DNA of 28,787 nucleotides from Candidatus Microgenomates bacterium (GTDB taxonomy: Bacteria; Patescibacteria; Microgenomatia; JADHYG01). Location: the NCBI GenBank assembly GCA_016782545.1, contig JADHYG010000007.1, forward strand, positions 1-28,787. Direction: 5' to 3'. Position 1 is the stretch's first letter, and the number at the start of each line of letters is the position of its first letter. The notes beneath the pieces were generated by a model. It had not been told where the DNA came from. It did not search any database and worked only from the letters and a program-made list of their open reading frames with translations. The position numbers were made by a program, and so were the translations under genes. This document shows, one piece after another, positions 1-7,693 of the stretch.

Positions 1-261
1 CCAACAGCAACGCCAACCACTTTACCTTCTAAAGTCCAATCTCAAGAAACTGGCTTTTTATCTTTTTTAAGAAACATTCTTAATTTTTTTAGTGTTGGTA
101 GGTCACCAGCACCTACTCAGCCTCCAGAAGTCATGGTCGGCGGACCAGTTCCATCTGGAACCATTATTGCTCCAACGGGTAGAACGCTTCAACTGGGCAC
201 TTTTGAACCTTTGCCTCTAGCCAAAGATTGTACGGAAATGTATTTTAGGGTGGTTGAGTAG
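1..261 (+). CDS. C-terminal part of a Pro/Thr-rich protein (truncated by the window edge)
   Basis: An open frame runs from base 1 to a TAG at 259-261 and gives 86 residues; the start lies outside the window. It begins with a PTATPT linker of the same style as the linkers in the 4099-6708 surface protein, then a short hydrophobic stretch (FLSFLRNILNFF), then a second Pro-rich part (PAPTQPPEVMVGGP). The tail has no LPXTG motif and no charged membrane-stop end. I recognise no domain. The composition and the sortase-substrate-like gene just downstream suggest an envelope or secreted protein, but this is inference only. Confidence 0.55.
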   Translation, partial: PTATPTTLPSKVQSQETGFLSFLRNILNFFSVGRSPAPTQPPEVMVGGPVPSGTIIAPTGRTLQLGTFEPLPLAKDCTEMYFRVVE

Positions 262-278
262 CTGGATTTGATAGTATA

Positions 279-433
279 GGAAGAGAAGTGGGATGTGAGA
301 AATGAGAATTTTTTGAATTGGAATTCTTGATTTTTTGATATTTTTGAAGTGAGATAAGATTTCTTTCCCACCTCAAGAATTCAAAGATTCAAAATATCAA
401 GATCAAAGATTCCCACTTCCCACATCTCATCTC
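279..433. repeat. Long imperfect palindrome, GTGGGATGTGAGAA family, copy 1
   Basis: The left arm (GAAGTGGGATGTGAGAAAT) is complementary, with mismatches, to the right arm (TCCCACTTCCCACATCTCAT). Between them lie AT-rich words such as TTGATATTTTTGAA and AAAATATCAAGA that also pair. The same arrangement returns at 6716-6872, 15328-15458 and 15939-16093. The copy fills most of the gap between the truncated gene and the LPXTG gene. Confidence 0.8.
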
Positions 434-465
434 GAGCTGGTTTTTTTATAGCGAATAAGAGACTA

Positions 466-494
466 TTGACTAACTAGAAAGTGTATGCTAGGCT
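466..494 (+). promoter_or_regulatory. Candidate promoter of the LPXTG gene
   Basis: TTGACT (466-471), a 17-nt spacer, and TAGGCT (489-494). The -35 box is strong and the -10 box weak. The -10 ends 9 nt before the ATG at 504, so the transcript would have almost no leader, and no Shine-Dalgarno sequence is visible. Confidence 0.45.
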
Positions 495-503
495 GAATTT
501 AAG

Positions 504-746
504 ATGAAAAAATCTTTTCTTATTGTTTTTTTTGTTCTAGCGTTCTTGTGTTTTAGTGTTCTGGTGGTTAATGCTCAAACTTCAACTCCTCGGCCTACTT
601 TCCAGCCGACTTGTACGACGACGCCTTCAGCCACGCCAGTTCTGCCTGTGACTGGCTTGTCGGGAATAACTTCTTTAACCATGATAGGAGGATTAGTTTT
701 AGCGTTTTTGGGAATTAGCTTTTTTTTCAGAAGGGCAACTGATTAG
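504..746 (+). CDS. Tiny LPXTG sortase substrate (80 aa)
   Basis: The protein has a signal peptide (residues 1-24; KK start, long hydrophobic core, VNA before Q25), then about 20 Thr/Pro/Ser-rich residues with a single Cys (C37). A sorting signal follows: LPVTG at 47-51, a hydrophobic helix (about 56-75) and a charged RR tail. By the known logic of LPXTG proteins it would be exported, cut by signal peptidase and cut again by sortase between T50 and G51. That leaves a mature piece of only about 26 residues, with no room for a folded domain. It may be a minimal wall-linked peptide, a sortase decoy, or a remnant of a larger protein. Its stop overlaps the stop of the convergent ATPase gene by 2 nt. 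No sortase gene is in the window. Confidence 0.75.
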   Translation: MKKSFLIVFFVLAFLCFSVLVVNAQTSTPRPTFQPTCTTTPSATPVLPVTGLSGITSLTMIGGLVLAFLGISFFFRRATD

Positions 747-2998
747 ATCTTAATTTCAATTGCTTCTCCTTTTTCAACTTTTCCTTCCAAAAGGTCTTTG
801 GCGATTTGGGATTCAACTTTATCTTGGATAACGCGCCTCATTGGTCGGGCGCCAAAAGCTGGATCAAAACCAAGCTCGGCCACTCTTTCAATCAACTCAG
901 GAGTAAGTTTTAAAGAAATGCCTTTTTCTAAAAGCCGTTCATTAAGGCTGTTAAGCAAAAGATAAGCAATATCTTTAAGATTTTCTTTAGTCAAGGGTTT
1001 AAAAACCACCAGGCCGTCAAAGCGGTTAAGAAGCTCGGGGCTGAAAATATGCTTTTGTTGAATATAATTGATTAATTTGGTCGTCAGTTGTTCGCCGGTC
1101 GTGCCGTCATTGACCTTTGTTCTGATAAATTCAGCGCCGGCATTTGAAGTGGCAATAATAATTAAATTTTTACAGGAAACTTGTTTGCCAAAAGCATCAG
1201 TAAAATAGCCTTCATCCAAAACCTGTAAAAATAAATTCAAAATTTTTGGATGAGCCTTTTCGACTTCGTCTAAAAGTAAAACAGCAAAAGGGTTTTCTCG
1301 TAATTTTGCCGCTAAAATTCCGGGTGAGCCAGTATCAAAATCACCAATCAAGCGGGCAATATCTTCTTTGGTTTGAAATTCGGAGAAATCAATTCTAGTC
1401 ATGATGGTTTCACTGCCAAAATAGGCCTTAGCCAAAGCTTTGGCGGTTTGAGTTTTGCCAACACCGGTGGGACCCAAAAATAAAAATGAACCAATGGGGC
1501 GGGATTTTTGGCTGATTTCCATTCTTGAGCGCTGCAAGGCTTTGGTTAAGGCCAAAACCGCCTCTTCCTGATTAATTACGGTTTGATGAATGGTTTTTTC
1601 TAAATCAATCAGTTTTTGTCTTTCCTGCTCGCTTATTTCTCCGACTGGAATTTTGGTTTTTTGGGTCAGAATAGTATTAACATGTTCAGGCAGAATCACT
1701 TTTATATTTTGTCTTTGAGCAAAAATAGTTGTTTCGTCTAATAAGTCAATCGCTTTTTCAGGGAAAGGAATGTGAGTGATAAGTTTATCAGAGAGCTCAA
1801 CAATGTTTTTTAGGGCCTTAAAAGAAACAGTGACGCCAGTGTTTTTTTCAAACTTAGGCAGGATTTCTTCTAAAATGATTAAAGCTTCCTGCTTTGTTGG
1901 TTGGTCAACCTCGATTTTTTCAAAGAGTTTTAAAATATCAGGATTTTTAAAAATATATTTTTGAAAAGAAAAAGGAGTGGTGACGCCGACCATTTGGATT
2001 TTAGTACCTGAAAGATGGGGAATAAAAGAACGGGTCAGATTAACCCGGCCGGCGCCGGTGGAAACATATTTATCAAGGTCTAAAACAACTAAAATTATAT
2101 TTCCGGCTTGTCCTGCTTCTTTTAAAAGCTTGTTTAAGTTGTCTCGGGCTTTGTGTTCATCAACCGCTTCTCCTAAAAGAGCCGTCATATTGAGCTCGAG
2201 GACTCTTTTTCTTTTTAAAGCCGGAGAGACTTTTCCTTCTTTAACTTTTTTAGCAAAGCCCAGGACTATAGTTTCTTTACCAACGCCTGATTCACCAACG
2301 AGGAGGGCATTATTTTCGGCACTGCGGGTAAGAACCTGTTCGATTTGAATAACTTCTTTTTCTCTGCCAACAAGATGGTGGGAATAGGGTCGTGGTTGGG
2401 TCAAGTCTTTTGAAAATTTGTCTAAACGGGGAGTAAAGCCATAAGCCCAGTCTTTGCCAATGCCGGATATTTTAAAAAGATTAGTTAGCTCCCAAAAACG
2501 AGTTTTTTCTTGACTTGCTTTCCAGATTCTTTCAAACCAAGCTGAGATATAAGGAATGTCTTCTTTATCCAAAGCCCTTTTTGATAAAAAGTCTTGGTAA
2601 GCTTTTTGTCTTTTTTTCTTAATGGCTGCCGGTGTTTGAGACCAATAAAGAGGAAAGGAGAGAAAAGGCATTAGTACCCAGAGAGGAATGATGATTAGTC
2701 CTGCGAGAATAGTCAAGCACTCAACAAAAAGCCAGACAAGGATTACGCTCAAACGAACACAAGCGCCAATGATTCTTGAAAAAAGATTAAAAGTAAATCT
2801 GGTTGACCATTCTTCAAGGGAAAAATAAGGCTTAGTTTTGACCATAAACTCTCTTTTCCAAGGCTTGAATAGAGTAGAAGAGAGAAGATCAATGGAAAAG
2901 AAATGGTAGAGAAAGATTAGATAGTTAAACCAGATTTTAAGAATATTTTGAACCGCGCTAGTATAATGCCAGAAAAGATAATCAATGAGAATTTTCAT
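743..2998 (-). CDS. Membrane-anchored Clp/Hsp100-type AAA+ ATPase with degenerate D1
   Basis: 751 aa, resembling ClpB/ClpC over two AAA+ modules. The usual Clp N-domain is absent; instead there are hydrophobic helices at about 18-36 and 72-119, which should anchor the protein in the membrane with the ATPase in the cytoplasm. In D1 the Walker A is GESGVGKE (235-242; Glu where Ser/Thr binds Mg), the Walker B region is LVVLDLDK (303-310; no Asp-Glu pair), and the usual Arg-Arg finger is missing (LKLFEK near 357). D2 looks intact: GPTGVGKT (509-516), LLLDEVEK (574-581), LLNRF finger (656-660) and the GARPMRR sensor 2 (716-722). No IGF/VGF-type ClpP docking tripeptide is visible after the ATSNAGA segment, so it may act as an unfoldase without ClpP. 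No clpP lies nearby. The ClpC-like family is sure; the cellular role is not. Confidence 0.85.
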   Translation of the reverse strand: MKILIDYLFWHYTSAVQNILKIWFNYLIFLYHFFSIDLLSSTLFKPWKREFMVKTKPYFSLEEWSTRFTFNLFSRIIGACVRLSVILVWLFVECLTILAGLIIIPLWVLMPFLSFPLYWSQTPAAIKKKRQKAYQDFLSKRALDKEDIPYISAWFERIWKASQEKTRFWELTNLFKISGIGKDWAYGFTPRLDKFSKDLTQPRPYSHHLVGREKEVIQIEQVLTRSAENNALLVGESGVGKETIVLGFAKKVKEGKVSPALKRKRVLELNMTALLGEAVDEHKARDNLNKLLKEAGQAGNIILVVLDLDKYVSTGAGRVNLTRSFIPHLSGTKIQMVGVTTPFSFQKYIFKNPDILKLFEKIEVDQPTKQEALIILEEILPKFEKNTGVTVSFKALKNIVELSDKLITHIPFPEKAIDLLDETTIFAQRQNIKVILPEHVNTILTQKTKIPVGEISEQERQKLIDLEKTIHQTVINQEEAVLALTKALQRSRMEISQKSRPIGSFLFLGPTGVGKTQTAKALAKAYFGSETIMTRIDFSEFQTKEDIARLIGDFDTGSPGILAAKLRENPFAVLLLDEVEKAHPKILNLFLQVLDEGYFTDAFGKQVSCKNLIIIATSNAGAEFIRTKVNDGTTGEQLTTKLINYIQQKHIFSPELLNRFDGLVVFKPLTKENLKDIAYLLLNSLNERLLEKGISLKLTPELIERVAELGFDPAFGARPMRRVIQDKVESQIAKDLLEGKVEKGEAIEIKI

Positions 2999-3007
2999 CC
3001 TAATTCT

Positions 3008-3036
3008 AATTTAGCATAGATGAAGACTTGGAGCAA
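3008..3036 (-). promoter_or_regulatory. Candidate promoter of the Clp-type ATPase gene
   Basis: On the minus strand: TTGCTC (-35), a 17-nt spacer and TAAATT (-10). The -10 ends 9 nt before the ATG (2996-2998). The leader would be very short; TAGG immediately precedes the ATG. Confidence 0.4.
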
Positions 3037-3115
3037 GTAGGGTTTAGAGTGAGTGAAGATGGATTTAATGTGGATTAATGTGGATTGAAATAAGTAGGGC
3101 TTGGGGTTTTTATTT

Positions 3116-3149
3116 AACACAGAGGTGAACGATCGCTTGACCTTGTGTT
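3116..3149. repeat. CGATCG-centred palindrome, pair A left copy
   Basis: A near-perfect 34-nt palindrome whose centre is CGATCG (3130-3135), with arms AACACAGAGGTGAA and TTGACCTTGTGTT. The arms closely match those of 3989-4028 on the other side of the Cas2-fold gene. The right arm contains the TTGACC box of that gene's candidate promoter. Confidence 0.85.
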
Positions 3150-3165
3150 GGGGTGGTGCTAGGAT
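3137..3165 (+). promoter_or_regulatory. Candidate promoter of the PaaX/Cas2-fold gene
   Basis: TTGACC (3137-3142), a 17-nt spacer, TAGGAT (3160-3165); the ATG is at 3181. The -35 box lies inside the right arm of the CGATCG palindrome, so a protein bound there or cruciform formation could affect initiation (inference). Confidence 0.45.
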
Positions 3166-3180
3166 AAAAGTATAGTAAAT

Positions 3181-3936
3181 ATGGGAAATTTTAAAGAGAA
3201 AAGAGAAAAGCAAAGTCAGAAAAAAGTAAATAAAAAAAGCGAAAAGAAAAAAGTTTTAGCAAAGATAAAAAAGAAAAATAAGGTTTTGCCTTACGGAAAA
3301 AAATTGGATTTGAAGGAAGTTGATTGGGAGAAGATTGCTGAGATCTTTAAGCCTGAAAAGAAATCGATATTAAAAAGACTGGAGAAAGAGATCGAACGCT
3401 ATCCACATGCAAAAGAAATTCTCTATCTTTTAGCCGGAGGAGGAGTTTTGGCCGCTTGTTTGGTTGCTCCTGGCCTAGCAATGGCTTTAAAACCCTTTAT
3501 TTACAATGGTAAAGGCTATCAAAAGTCAAGGCTAAAACAGACGTTGAAAAGACTTAAAAAACAAAAACTTGTTGAGGTTGTTGAAACTAAAGAGGAAATG
3601 GTGGTGAGAATTACCAAGAAAGGCAAGATTCGAGCGCTTCGTTACAAGCTTGATGAAATGAGAATTAAAAAACCTAAGAAATGGGATAAGAAATGGCGGA
3701 TTATCATTTTTGACATTCCTGAAAGGAGAAAGGGATTTAGAAATATTTTTAGAAAATATCTAAGGCAATTAAGACTTCATCATCTTCAGAAGAGTGTTTA
3801 TGTTTATCCTTTTCCTTGCTTTGATGAAATAGAATTTTTACGGCAGATTTTTGGAGTTGGTTTTAATGTTACTTATATTGTTGCCGAAAGCATAGAAGAG
3901 GATAATTATTTAAAGCTGAAATTTCGCCTTTCTTAA
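3181..3936 (+). CDS. PaaX-like protein: winged helix plus Cas2-like domain, with a hydrophobic helix
   Basis: 251 aa. Residues 1-60 are extremely Lys-rich and probably disordered. A hydrophobic, Gly/Ala-rich helix follows at about 82-105 (YLLAGGGVLAACLVAPGLAM). Residues about 113-160 look like a winged helix (KSRLKQTLKRLKKQKLVEVV, then VVRITKKGKIRALRY). Residues about 175-251 resemble the Cas2-like ferredoxin fold of PaaX regulators: a WRIIIFDIPE strand with the Asp in the Cas2 position, an RKYLRQLRL helix, then QKSVYVYPF. No CRISPR array or other cas gene is present, so a regulator is likelier than an adaptation nuclease. The hydrophobic helix is unusual for a DNA-binding protein and may tether it to the membrane. 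The gene sits between two arm-matched CGATCG palindromes. Confidence 0.7.
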   Translation: MGNFKEKREKQSQKKVNKKSEKKKVLAKIKKKNKVLPYGKKLDLKEVDWEKIAEIFKPEKKSILKRLEKEIERYPHAKEILYLLAGGGVLAACLVAPGLAMALKPFIYNGKGYQKSRLKQTLKRLKKQKLVEVVETKEEMVVRITKKGKIRALRYKLDEMRIKKPKKWDKKWRIIIFDIPERRKGFRNIFRKYLRQLRLHHLQKSVYVYPFPCFDEIEFLRQIFGVGFNVTYIVAESIEEDNYLKLKFRLS

Positions 3937-3988
3937 GCCCTGACTAGAATTACCAAGAAAATAGAAGATAGATAAAAGAAGATAGAAG

Positions 3989-4028
3989 CTTAGCACAAAG
4001 ACGAACGATCGTTCGCCTTTGTGTTAAG
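3989..4028. repeat. CGATCG-centred palindrome, pair A right copy
   Basis: A 40-nt palindrome centred on CGATCG (4006-4011), with arms CTTAGCACAAAGACGAA and TTCGCCTTTGTGTTAAG. Read in reverse complement it differs from the 3116-3149 copy at only a few arm positions. It lies between the Cas2-fold gene and the convergent dockerin gene, where it could also act as a bidirectional terminator hairpin, although no clear T-tract follows. Confidence 0.85.
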
Positions 4029-4098
4029 AGAGAAGAAGAGAAAGAAAGAAGAAAAGAAAGAATAGAGAAAGAATGGGGAGAGTATAGAGAGGGATTAA

Positions 4099-6708
4099 TT
4101 AATATCCTACACCTTCACCGGTACGGAGGATGGCAATGGAGACATCAAGACCATTAGTAAGGCAGTCTCGGTTAACATCACCCAGAGTGCCGCAATTTTC
4201 AGTGGATTGGTAGGCGTTTTTTATAATAAAGTAGTAGTCGGCGGCGGTGACAGCACCATCACCATTGCACGCCTGATCAACCATGGTAGCGGTGACGCTT
4301 CTGGCCGGGACGCCGAGAGGAGGAGAGCCATCGTCACAGCCTGGAATACCGGGATCATCATTAAAACAGATTTCTGCTCGATCTTCGCAAGTGACTCCTT
4401 CCCAGGTGCCATTAGCCAAAGTACAATAATACTGGCATGGATCATCTGCATCTCCTGAAGAGCTACATTCAAGGTGAACTTCTTTAGATTTACAAGGCCA
4501 GGCATTTTGATTACAGGCCTCACCGTATACTCGAGGGCAGGTTTGGGCTCTTCCGGCCGTATCTTTACATTCACCAGCACCTGGAGTTGCTTCAGGAATA
4601 TTGAGAGTGATTTGGACACCGCTTGCAGGAGCAGTGACATATTTTCGGTCAACGGTAATATACCTGCCAGTGTCATTTAGCCAGGCGCCACTGCGCACTT
4701 GATACGTTTCGCCCTCATGAATTGTGTCCGAAGTGATACTAAAAGGGCCGCCGCTTGTACCCAGATACTGGTTTCCTTTGCGGTCATTCTCATCATCAGG
4801 ATCTGTTACAACAACAGGAATTTCGTCAAATTCAACTCCACCTGAGTTATTGACAGTGACATTACCACTAATTGTGCTGGTGGCGCCGGGAGGAGCACAG
4901 GAAGTAGTGATGCCGGAAGGACCACAAGTTGCTGAGCAACCATTATTAACAGTAGTAGCCGACCCAACTGCAGTCTGACCTTGTCGGCACTCAGCAAATT
5001 GAGGATTGACAGTAGAAGAAGAACAACTATTGCATTCATATTTATCACAATAATAAGTTTTGGCGCTCCCGCTATTGTTGGTGATGGTGGTATTGTGATC
5101 GCTGCCATCTCCGCCGCTACAACTATATCCGGCGCCTTGTATTCCGCCTTCATGAGATGACAAGCCACAACTACTATCTGCCCAAGCAACCCAACATTTT
5201 CCCTGATGATCTCCCATATGCCAATCATATTGATAAGTTTTTCCTCCCGGAGGTGGTGCACCGGTTGAAGTTGGCGTCGGTGGCGCGGTTGTCACTGTAG
5301 GCGTGGCAGTGACAACTGGTGTGGTAGTTGGCGTTGGAGTAGGTGTAAAAGTTGGTCCGGTTAGTTTCCAGCCATAGACATATTCGGCGCCGCAATCGAC
5401 ATTAAATCCAGTCAGAGCAGCAACTGCTCCAGCATTCGTTGGACAACTAGGTGGGCTAGCACTACAATCAAAGCCTTCTATGCACTTGCTGAGACTGCAA
5501 AAAGTATCTACTATTGTCCAATTATCAAGCAGATTTAAAGTAGCTGAGGCATCATTTCTGATGAAGCTTCCCGAGAGATTATCATTATAAAAAAGAGGCG
5601 TTTCACCGTTATTATCAAAATTTCCAGTTCCAGGGATAGTACCAGAGGTTGAAAAACCAGTTCCGTCAATAGAATTACCCGACGCGTCTTGAACTTGCGC
5701 TTTGGCTTTAAAAGGACATTGAGGAGTGATAGTTCCTGTTGGCGTGGGCGTTGGGGTTGAAGTGGGTGCGGGACAGAAAATGGTAAAAAGAAGACGGGTA
5801 TGATGGCTTTGGGCAAAAGCGCCATCTGCCCAAAGATAAACTTCTTTTTCATCACCGGGCCCCCATTGATGATCCTCCGGATATGCGAATAGGTTCGGTT
5901 TAAAGGTAAGTTCGATATCAAACCATTTAAGATAAGGCATGCCGGCAATAAAATCTGGATCAACTTCGCCGATCGTTTCTGGATGATTAAAATAGTCTTT
6001 AGGAGTTAACCAAAGTCTGACATTGGTAGCGGTTTGAGGATCTCCTAATTCCGGCATATTGCGAGAGTTGCGAATTTTTGCGTTGATAGTGGTTTCTTCA
6101 CAAACTGGAATTCTGCTTGGAATACCCATAAACTCAAAATCACTTCTATCTCCTGTTTGAGGTGTTGGTGTGGCGGGAACTGGAGTTGATGTCACCGTCG
6201 GTGTCGCCGTTGGTGTGCCAGTAGCCGGAGGTGTGCCCGTTAGTGAGGGAGTGGGGGTTGGGGTGGGAGTAGAAGTTATAGCTTCGCAAGGACAAGAGAC
6301 TTGTCCATTAGGACAGTCAGGGATAGTACAACCAGCTTTTTCAGGTCGGACATCGTAAACGTAAGGCTCCGCTCGACAAGGAACCGGTGGCCAATGGGGT
6401 GGTGCTTCTTCCCAAGAAGTAATATTAGGGCCAGTGGTGGTAAGATGACTGCCGTTTTTCCAGATCTGGTACCATTCTTCATCATCAACATCATTCCAAT
6501 TAAGGGCAATGTTACAAGTGCTATCACCATTATCCACTGCGGTAACTTGGGGAGCAGAGGGGCATGAAGGGCACTCGGTAGCCCCAATATAAAAAGGAGA
6601 GGAGGGGGTGATTTTCACTGCTCGGCTAGCCAGAAGAGCACCCAAAGACATCACTCCCAGAGCAATGAGGGTTAAGACGGTGACTATTTGGCCGCGTTGT
6701 TTATACAT
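4099..6708 (-). CDS. Large cell-surface protein with Pro/Thr linkers and a C-terminal dockerin
   Basis: 869 aa from the chosen start. An upstream in-frame ATG at 6795 would add 29 residues read from the 6716-6872 palindrome, so I prefer the ATG just before MYKQRGQIVTVLTL. The N-terminus is a signal anchor (helix about 9-30). Next come a fibronectin III-like domain (ALNWNDVDDEEWYQIWKNG), a PT-rich linker, a CARDB-like beta domain, a second PT linker, a Cys-rich beta region, a third PT linker, and Cys-rich and carboxypeptidase-like beta modules (STISGNVTV...). The end is a dockerin: two calcium-loop repeats about 31 residues apart (NGDGAVTAAD and GDVNRDCLTNGLD), coded at about 4110-4275. The first loop lacks its leading Asp. 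There are many Cys, so disulfides are likely outside the cell. It lies directly downstream of a cohesin gene, its likely partner. The ligand is unknown. Confidence 0.8.
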   Translation of the reverse strand: MYKQRGQIVTVLTLIALGVMSLGALLASRAVKITPSSPFYIGATECPSCPSAPQVTAVDNGDSTCNIALNWNDVDDEEWYQIWKNGSHLTTTGPNITSWEEAPPHWPPVPCRAEPYVYDVRPEKAGCTIPDCPNGQVSCPCEAITSTPTPTPTPSLTGTPPATGTPTATPTVTSTPVPATPTPQTGDRSDFEFMGIPSRIPVCEETTINAKIRNSRNMPELGDPQTATNVRLWLTPKDYFNHPETIGEVDPDFIAGMPYLKWFDIELTFKPNLFAYPEDHQWGPGDEKEVYLWADGAFAQSHHTRLLFTIFCPAPTSTPTPTPTGTITPQCPFKAKAQVQDASGNSIDGTGFSTSGTIPGTGNFDNNGETPLFYNDNLSGSFIRNDASATLNLLDNWTIVDTFCSLSKCIEGFDCSASPPSCPTNAGAVAALTGFNVDCGAEYVYGWKLTGPTFTPTPTPTTTPVVTATPTVTTAPPTPTSTGAPPPGGKTYQYDWHMGDHQGKCWVAWADSSCGLSSHEGGIQGAGYSCSGGDGSDHNTTITNNSGSAKTYYCDKYECNSCSSSTVNPQFAECRQGQTAVGSATTVNNGCSATCGPSGITTSCAPPGATSTISGNVTVNNSGGVEFDEIPVVVTDPDDENDRKGNQYLGTSGGPFSITSDTIHEGETYQVRSGAWLNDTGRYITVDRKYVTAPASGVQITLNIPEATPGAGECKDTAGRAQTCPRVYGEACNQNAWPCKSKEVHLECSSSGDADDPCQYYCTLANGTWEGVTCEDRAEICFNDDPGIPGCDDGSPPLGVPARSVTATMVDQACNGDGAVTAADYYFIIKNAYQSTENCGTLGDVNRDCLTNGLDVSIAILRTGEGVGY

Positions 6709-6715
6709 GAATTTT

Positions 6716-6872
6716 TGATGTGGGAAGTGAGAATCTTTAATCTTGATATTTTGAATTCTGGAATCTTTGAAATGGGAAAAGATTTTATATTTCATATCTC
6801 ACTTCAAGAATTCCAAAGTATCAAGGATTCAACTTCAATAATTTCTCACCTCACACATCTTACTTCTCTTCT
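6716..6872. repeat. Long imperfect palindrome, GTGGGATGTGAGAA family, copy 2
   Basis: Arms TTGATGTGGGAAGTGAGAAT and TCTCACCTCACACATCTTAC pair imperfectly, with TTGATATTTTGAATTCTGG-type words inside. It fills the gap between the cohesin and dockerin genes and touches the dockerin gene's start. Confidence 0.8.
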
Positions 6873-6878
6873 TTAATT

Positions 6879-7469
6879 TTAATAAATCTCAAATACTGCT
6901 CCCTTTGTTTCTCCCAGAACATCTTCTCCTTTAACCGCCACCAGAGAAGCTTGATCAAGAGAAACATTAACTGAACCAGTCTTCAAAGCTTTAAAGGTCA
7001 CACTGGCCAGAGCTCCTTCTCCCTTGGCTCCTCCTGTCTGCTTATCTCCTGCACCAATGGTACCAGTCAGATAGACTTTACCATCTTCTATCTTCTTGAT
7101 TGGATATTCAGCAAAGAACATTCCTTCAGAGATTTCTTCTGCCACCAACACCTCAGGATCAAAGGTTAAAACAGCATCAACTGTATCAACTCTGTTATCT
7201 CCTGTTTTAAAGTTAATAGTTACTAAAAAAGTATCTCCCATCTTCAGAGACTGATTTTTGGGAACTAAACTCAGACTAGCTAAACTAGGTCCTTCTTCAA
7301 CAAAGGGAATTTTCTGAGGAGCAGTCTCTCTTGGCCCTTTCATTCTTACATAAAACACGGTTCCCAAAAAACCAAAAACAAAAACAAAGAAAAAAAGAAC
7401 GCCCACCCCCATCTTATTCTGTCTAGGAAGACCCAAGAACTCCTGCCATGCTTGAGAGAGTTGCTTCAT
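6879..7469 (-). CDS. Membrane-anchored cohesin-domain protein
   Basis: 196 aa. There is a short cytoplasmic N-terminus, one transmembrane helix (about 22-42, VGVLFFFVFVFGFLGTVFYV), a linker, and a single cohesin-like beta-sandwich (about 64-196). Family features visible: KMGDTFLVTINFKTGDN, VDTVDAVLTFDPEVLVAEE, GKVYLTGTIGAG, and GEGALASVTFKALKTGSVNV. Cohesins bind dockerins through calcium-loaded repeats; the next gene downstream on the same strand, 170 nt away, ends in a dockerin. The topology puts the cohesin outside the cell as a membrane receptor. There is no S-layer domain or LPXTG. The family call is firm; pairing with the neighbour is inference. Confidence 0.85.
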   Translation of the reverse strand: MKQLSQAWQEFLGLPRQNKMGVGVLFFFVFVFGFLGTVFYVRMKGPRETAPQKIPFVEEGPSLASLSLVPKNQSLKMGDTFLVTINFKTGDNRVDTVDAVLTFDPEVLVAEEISEGMFFAEYPIKKIEDGKVYLTGTIGAGDKQTGGAKGEGALASVTFKALKTGSVNVSLDQASLVAVKGEDVLGETKGAVFEIY

Positions 7470-7476
7470 TAATTTC

Positions 7477-7506
7477 AGTGTAGAATAAAAGAGAAGAGTT
7501 TGTCAA
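7477..7506 (-). promoter_or_regulatory. Candidate promoter of the cohesin gene
   Basis: On the minus strand: a perfect TTGACA (-35), an 18-nt spacer and TACACT (-10). The -10 ends 7 nt before the ATG, so the start codon should be at or next to +1 (leaderless). Confidence 0.55.
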
Positions 7507-7589
7507 GGGGGAAATTCATTAAAACACGAGAACACTAGAACACAAGAACAAGAGAAATTCAGTGGCAATAAAACAAATTAAGATCTTGT

Positions 7590-7619
7590 GAGGTTGGACC
7601 TCAAGAGAGGTCCAACCTC
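7590..7619. repeat. GAGGTTGGACCTC hairpin, copy 1
   Basis: GAGGTTGGACCTC pairs with GAGGTCCAACCTC across a short AAGA loop: a perfect 13-bp inverted repeat. Other copies are at 24030-24077 and 27661-27692. The surrounding gap (7470-7729) also holds two AGAGAAATTCAGTGG direct repeats (near 7552 and 7650) and a CATTAAAACACGAGAACACT stretch that returns inverted near 14437-14465. Confidence 0.85.
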
Positions 7620-7693
7620 TAAGAACAATCTCTAAGAAAAAATAAAAGAGAAATTCAGTGGAAATTGGGGAAATAAGGCAAGTTTTTTGGGGC

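Noticed and set aside
1776..2348. Plus-strand open frames inside the Clp ATPase gene
   Set aside because: They are antisense shadows of conserved AAA+ coding sequence and show no family features.
2995..3213. A 72-codon minus-strand frame upstream of the Clp ATPase gene
   Set aside because: It spans a palindrome and two promoter-like sites, has no recognisable domain and overlaps the start of the better-supported plus-strand gene.
3181..3936. A cas2 adaptation gene
   Set aside because: The Cas2-like fold is only the C-terminal part, behind a winged helix and a hydrophobic helix; no cas1, other cas gene or regularly spaced repeat array is in the window. A PaaX-like protein fits better.
5267..5345. 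A CRISPR-like or tandem-repeat array in the PT-rich linkers
   Set aside because: It is coding low complexity (Thr-Pro codons) without regular spacers, as in the linkers at 5745-5765 and 6160-6275.
4207..6587. Several open frames of 60-150 codons in other frames of the dockerin gene
   Set aside because: They have low-complexity compositions that follow from the PT-rich coding sequence and no start signals; the minus-strand frame shows clear domains.
6709..6795. N-terminal extension of the dockerin protein
   Set aside because: These 29 codons are read from the dispersed palindrome at 6716-6872; the ATG at 6706-6708 directly precedes a normal signal anchor.
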